A stretch of DNA of 64,000 nt from CAVPHV01 sp963821095 (GTDB lineage: Bacteria > Actinomycetota > Acidimicrobiia > Spongiisociales > UBA5794), in contig CAWGCJ010000022.1 in the NCBI GenBank assembly GCA_963821095.1, positions 1 through 64,000 of the forward strand, given 5' to 3'. The position numbers and the translations under genes were made by a program. Positions 61,254 to 64,000 of the stretch are shown here, piece by piece. The notes beneath the pieces are model-generated. The model did no database searches and was not told the origin of the DNA. It saw only the letters and a program-made list of their open reading frames with translations. Within the stretch, counting starts at the first letter, position 1. Each line of letters starts with the position of its first letter.

Positions 61254-62167
61254 CGGAGTTCATCGACGTCCACGTCCACCCTCCGGTGGCAGACTTTCTC
61301 GAAGGTCCGCTGGCCCCATATGCGCCGAGCCTGCGGGCTCCAGACGGTGCTCCGATCCAAGTGCTGACGGCTGAGGAGTTGGCTGAGGTGTACCGGAGCC
61401 GCAACGGCCGCGCCGTGCTTCTGGGATGGGACACCGAGTCGGTAACCCACTTTGCGCCGCTTTCCTCGCCGAAGATCGCCGACCTGGTGGCGGCCGCCCC
61501 GGACGTGTTCCTCGGGTTCGGTGCCGTGGACCCCACGAAAGGTGCCCGGGCGGTCGCTCAGGTGCACGAGGCGGCGCGGCTGGGGATGCTGGGCATCGCA
61601 ACCCACGCGGCCGCCCAAGGGATCGGCCCGGGGGATCGATTCACCTACACGGTGTGGGAATCTGCTGCCGATCACGACCTGGTCTGTCTGTTCCACACCG
61701 GGTCGACCCGCCTCGGAGCGGGCATGCCGGGTGGCGACGGCGTCCGCCTCGAACCCGGCCGGCCGATCCATGTCGACGCAGTTGCTGCCCGCTTCCCCGA
61801 ACTCAGGATCGTGATCAGCCATTCCGGGCCGATGTGGCGCGACGAAGCGCTAACGATCGCCATGCACAAGGGCAACGTCTGGCTCGACCTACGCGGCAAC
61901 TCACCCATTGAGCTCGACGATCGGGTGCTGCGACTTATCCGCGGTCCGCTGGCGGGAAGGGTGCTGTTCGGCAGCGACTTCCCGTTTGGTGACATCGACC
62001 GGCTGCGCGCCGAGTGGGACCGACTCGAAATGCCCGAATCTGTCACCCGCCGGTTCCTCCACGACAACGCAGCAGACCTGCTCGGGCTCACCCCCGCCAT
62101 GCCGGGGGAGGTGACCGAGGGTCTCGGCGACGAGGCCGGAGGTGGCAGCTCCGGCGAGCCGGGTTAG
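61250..62167 (+). CDS. Amidohydrolase 2-family metal-dependent hydrolase
   Basis: A 305-aa TIM-barrel protein from GTG 61250. It has FIDVHVHPPVADF (HxH metal pair), LGIATHAAAQGIG, DLVCLFHTGSTRL (metal His), LRIVISHSGPMWRDEA (His) and VLFGSDFPFGDIDRLRAEW (Asp), the pattern of the amidohydrolase 2/ACMSD-like group that hydrolyses or decarboxylates small ring compounds. The last 25 residues (VTEGLGDEAGGGSSGEP) are low-complexity. Substrate unknown. Confidence 0.88.
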   Translation: MTEFIDVHVHPPVADFLEGPLAPYAPSLRAPDGAPIQVLTAEELAEVYRSRNGRAVLLGWDTESVTHFAPLSSPKIADLVAAAPDVFLGFGAVDPTKGARAVAQVHEAARLGMLGIATHAAAQGIGPGDRFTYTVWESAADHDLVCLFHTGSTRLGAGMPGGDGVRLEPGRPIHVDAVAARFPELRIVISHSGPMWRDEALTIAMHKGNVWLDLRGNSPIELDDRVLRLIRGPLAGRVLFGSDFPFGDIDRLRAEWDRLEMPESVTRRFLHDNAADLLGLTPAMPGEVTEGLGDEAGGGSSGEPG

Positions 62168-62231
62168 CCGATTGCGCAAAGGCCGCAGCTCCCGGGAGTT
62201 TCGTGGTCCGCTCCAGCGAGGCCGCCCGCCT

Positions 62232-62873
62232 CTACCGCTCCGGGCGGAGGCAGGCGGCGCAAAGGGCATCGGCGACGAGGTCGCCGACCCGTTCCTCGCG
62301 GAAGTTGAAGAAGTGGTCGCTGCCTTTGAAGACATGCACGGAGGCGCCGATCTGCTGTGCGTAGTCCTCGGTATCGGCGACGCTGCTGAACTGGTCGCGG
62401 TCGCCGATGATGATCTGGCGGGTAGCGGGCAGCAGCGTGTCGGGGTCGGGCAGCCGGTATACGTCGTCGACGTGAACGGGTGGGGCGATGCCCACCCAGG
62501 CGAAGGCGGCCTGCGCCTTGGCCTGCCATTTGAGTGAGGTGGCGGCGCCAAATGACCAGCCGGTGATCCCGATCGGCAGGTAGGGATAGCGCTCCCGGGC
62601 GGCATCGACCGCAGCGCCGACGTCGTCGATCTCACCGACTCCGCTGTCCCATTCTCCGGATGAGGCGCCGACGCCGCGGAAGTTGAAGCGCAGCACCGCC
62701 AGATCTCGTGCCACCAGCACATTGGTCACTCCGATCATCAGCGGCGCGGTCATCGTGCCGCGATGCTGGGGGTGGGGGTGGCAGAAGACGACCGCCGCCA
62801 ACGGGCGGTCGGGCACGTCCCAGCGTGCTTCCAGGTCGGCACCCCCCGACGATTGCAGTCGAACGGGGATCAA
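62232..62873 (-). CDS. Alpha/beta hydrolase
   Basis: A 213-aa serine hydrolase of the short dienelactone-hydrolase-like group. VVFCHPHPQHRGTMTAPLMI is the oxyanion-side HPHPxxGG-like start, LRFNFRGVGASSGEWDSGVG follows, GITGWSFGAATSL holds the Ser nucleophile, IIIGDRDQF the Asp and GSDHFFNFREE the His. The substrate is probably a small ester. Its ATG overlaps the upstream gene stop by 4 bases. Confidence 0.9.
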   Translation of the reverse strand: MIPVRLQSSGGADLEARWDVPDRPLAAVVFCHPHPQHRGTMTAPLMIGVTNVLVARDLAVLRFNFRGVGASSGEWDSGVGEIDDVGAAVDAARERYPYLPIGITGWSFGAATSLKWQAKAQAAFAWVGIAPPVHVDDVYRLPDPDTLLPATRQIIIGDRDQFSSVADTEDYAQQIGASVHVFKGSDHFFNFREERVGDLVADALCAACLRPER

Positions 62874-63253
62874 CCGCGCAGCGCTCCCTCAACCGAGTTC
62901 TTGCGAGCCATGAACGCATCCTCGCCGAGCACGGGGCCGTCCGGCCCATAGACCCGCATGATGATCACGTCTCCGTCCGCAGGAGCTTCCGCCAGGATGT
63001 GGCGAGAAGCGCCGGCATCTGAGTCGAGGATCGTGGCCGGGTCCACCCGATCAACGATGCCAAACCAAGGTCCAGTCGGCGCGGGTTCATCAGCCCAGCG
63101 TCGGTACGCCGGTTTCAGCTCTCGCTCATTGCGCGGTCCCGAACCTGTGAGTTCGACTTCGTCTCCCTCGGTGGCTGCGCCGCGGCTCACGAAGGCAACG
63201 ACAACCTCACCTGAGGCAAGGGCCCTGAGATCGGGATTGGGGATCTGCACCAT
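62870..63253 (-). CDS. Small protein with PUA/ASCH-like pattern
   Basis: A 127-aa protein, MVQIPNPDLRALASGEVVVA, with AFVSRGAATEGDEVELTGSG, the start of a beta-barrel often seen in ASCH/PUA-like RNA-binding domains, and a later DGDVIIMRVYGPDGPVLGED. I am unsure of the family. It is co-transcribed with the alpha/beta hydrolase through a 4-base overlap. Confidence 0.62.
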   Translation of the reverse strand: MVQIPNPDLRALASGEVVVAFVSRGAATEGDEVELTGSGPRNERELKPAYRRWADEPAPTGPWFGIVDRVDPATILDSDAGASRHILAEAPADGDVIIMRVYGPDGPVLGEDAFMARKNSVEGALRG

Positions 63254-63318
63254 CGGGCAGAGGCTACCGGGTGAAGGGAGTGGTGGATACGGCCGGGAAC
63301 GCCGCCATAATCCACCCC

Positions 63319-63405
63319 ATGCAGACCCGCTACCTCATCCTGGCCGCCCTCGTCACCGGCATGGCCATTCTCATCGCCGGTGCCCTCTGGTTCTCTCAGA
63401 TCTAA
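63319..63405 (+). CDS. 28-residue membrane peptide upstream of lpdA
   Basis: ATG 63319 encodes MQTRYLILAALVTGMAILIA then GALWFSQI: a short basic start and one transmembrane helix. It is 67 bases before the lipoamide dehydrogenase start. Tiny one-helix proteins of this pattern occur in actinobacteria, but I see no strong ribosome site, so it could be chance. Confidence 0.45.
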   Translation: MQTRYLILAALVTGMAILIAGALWFSQI

Positions 63406-63472
63406 CGACCATGGTGGAGTACCTGCCACCGCTACGCTGGCGGTGACTGTGCCGACTGCTCTCGGAGGAACC

Positions 63473-64000
63473 GTGTACGACGTAGCCATTATCGGTGGTG
63501 GACCCGGGGGGTATGCCGCCGCCCTCTATGCCCACAATTTTGGTCTTTCCGTAGCCCTGGTTGAGAAGGACGAGGTCGGCGGTACCTGCCTACTGCGCGG
63601 CTGCATTCCGGCGAAGACCTGGCTGCAGACCGCAGACGTCTACTCGATCGTGGCCCGCTCCGCCGAATTCGGTGTGACGTCATCGCCACCGGAGATGGAC
63701 TGGCCGGCCGCCCTCGCTCGCAAGCAGCAGGTGGTCACCGGACTCGTCAACGGCCTCTCCGGTCTGCTCAAGTCTCGTGGGGTCGACATCATCGACGGCT
63801 ACGGGCGGCTGATCCACGGCGGGGTCGAGGTATCGGCCGCCGATGGCACCACCCGGCAGCTCGAGGCACGCAACGTGATCATCGCCACCGGTTCGGTACC
63901 GCGCAGCATTCCCGGCTATGACATCGACGGGACCCGCATCGTCACCTCCGACGAGGCGCTCGACTGGCCCGCCCAGCCGCGCCGGGTCGCCATCATCGGA
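63473..64000 (+). CDS. lpdA: Dihydrolipoyl dehydrogenase, 3' partial
   Basis: The first 176 residues of an FAD disulfide reductase. GTG 63473 has GGAGG 5 bases upstream. The FAD-binding start is MYDVAIIGGGPGGYAAALYA, the redox disulfide is GGTCLLRGCIPAKTWLQ, and ARNVIIATGSVPRSIPGYDI precedes the NAD domain, which begins RRVAIIG at the window edge. The enzyme re-oxidises lipoamide in 2-oxoacid dehydrogenase complexes. The rest of the gene lies outside the window. Confidence 0.95.
   Translation, partial: MYDVAIIGGGPGGYAAALYAHNFGLSVALVEKDEVGGTCLLRGCIPAKTWLQTADVYSIVARSAEFGVTSSPPEMDWPAALARKQQVVTGLVNGLSGLLKSRGVDIIDGYGRLIHGGVEVSAADGTTRQLEARNVIIATGSVPRSIPGYDIDGTRIVTSDEALDWPAQPRRVAIIG

Noticed and set aside
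1..64000. tRNA, rRNA, CRISPR arrays or complete insertion sequences
   Set aside because: Reading the intergenic regions by eye gave no cloverleaf, no spaced repeat array and no transposase; a tRNAscan and CRISPR search would settle this.

Overview
The window is about 64 kb of GC-rich, densely packed chromosome from an actinobacterium, most likely an uncultured member of the Acidimicrobiia. The evidence is NucS in place of a MutS/MutL system, a DUF222/13E12-type HNH protein, an F420-type luciferase-like oxidoreductase, a Rieske protein inside the SUF genes, and frequent GTG/TTG starts with 4-nt ATGA/GTGA overlaps. I see no rRNA, tRNA, CRISPR array or complete insertion sequence.

Layout. 0-2.4 kb: broken acyl-CoA synthetase, CBS/BON and menA genes. 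2.4-10.8 kb: an atypical SDR, a secreted GH57 lipoprotein, an M3 peptidase, an EEP-family membrane protein and an acyltransferase. 10.8-15.7 kb: accessory stretch with a Phd/RelE-type toxin-antitoxin pair, a hidden broken small membrane gene, a truncated tyrosine recombinase, a metallo-beta-lactamase remnant and a frameshifted DUF222-HNH gene. 16-18 kb: an exported protein with three practically identical 363-bp repeats. 18-28 kb: YihY protein, heterodimeric ABC exporter, a DUF885 gene with an internal deletion, a PLP enzyme, a methyltransferase, an Eis-like gene and small proteins. 28-41 kb: sufB, a ba3-type oxidase operon (including a 54-aa subunit IIa), nucS, ispD, an RpoD-like sigma factor, a DUF4015 lipoprotein, type-5 UDG, an M23 peptidase and sufD-Rieske-sufC. 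41-48 kb: sirtuin, fumC, MFS transporter, pncB, trmO and an AraC-type regulator. 48-54 kb: two paralogous lipoproteins, then sufC-sufS-sufU-pncA on the minus strand. 54-64 kb: LLM oxidoreductase, hydrolases, acyl-CoA dehydrogenase, a TlpA/DsbB pair, the methylmalonyl-CoA mutase catalytic subunit, small lipoproteins, an amidohydrolase and the start of a dihydrolipoyl dehydrogenase.

Functional themes. Fe-S assembly is split into three loci within 26 kb and has two different SufC ATPases. NAD metabolism is represented by pncA, pncB and a sirtuin. Central carbon and energy genes include ba3 oxidase, fumarase, menaquinone prenyltransferase, methylmalonyl-CoA mutase and lipoamide dehydrogenase. DNA maintenance is represented by NucS and UDG.

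Caution. At least ten genes carry reading-frame breaks, including the normally essential-looking menA and fumC. The most economical explanation is uncorrected indels in the assembly, so genes called pseudogene here may be intact in the cell. True decay is better supported for the truncated recombinase and the MBL fragment.
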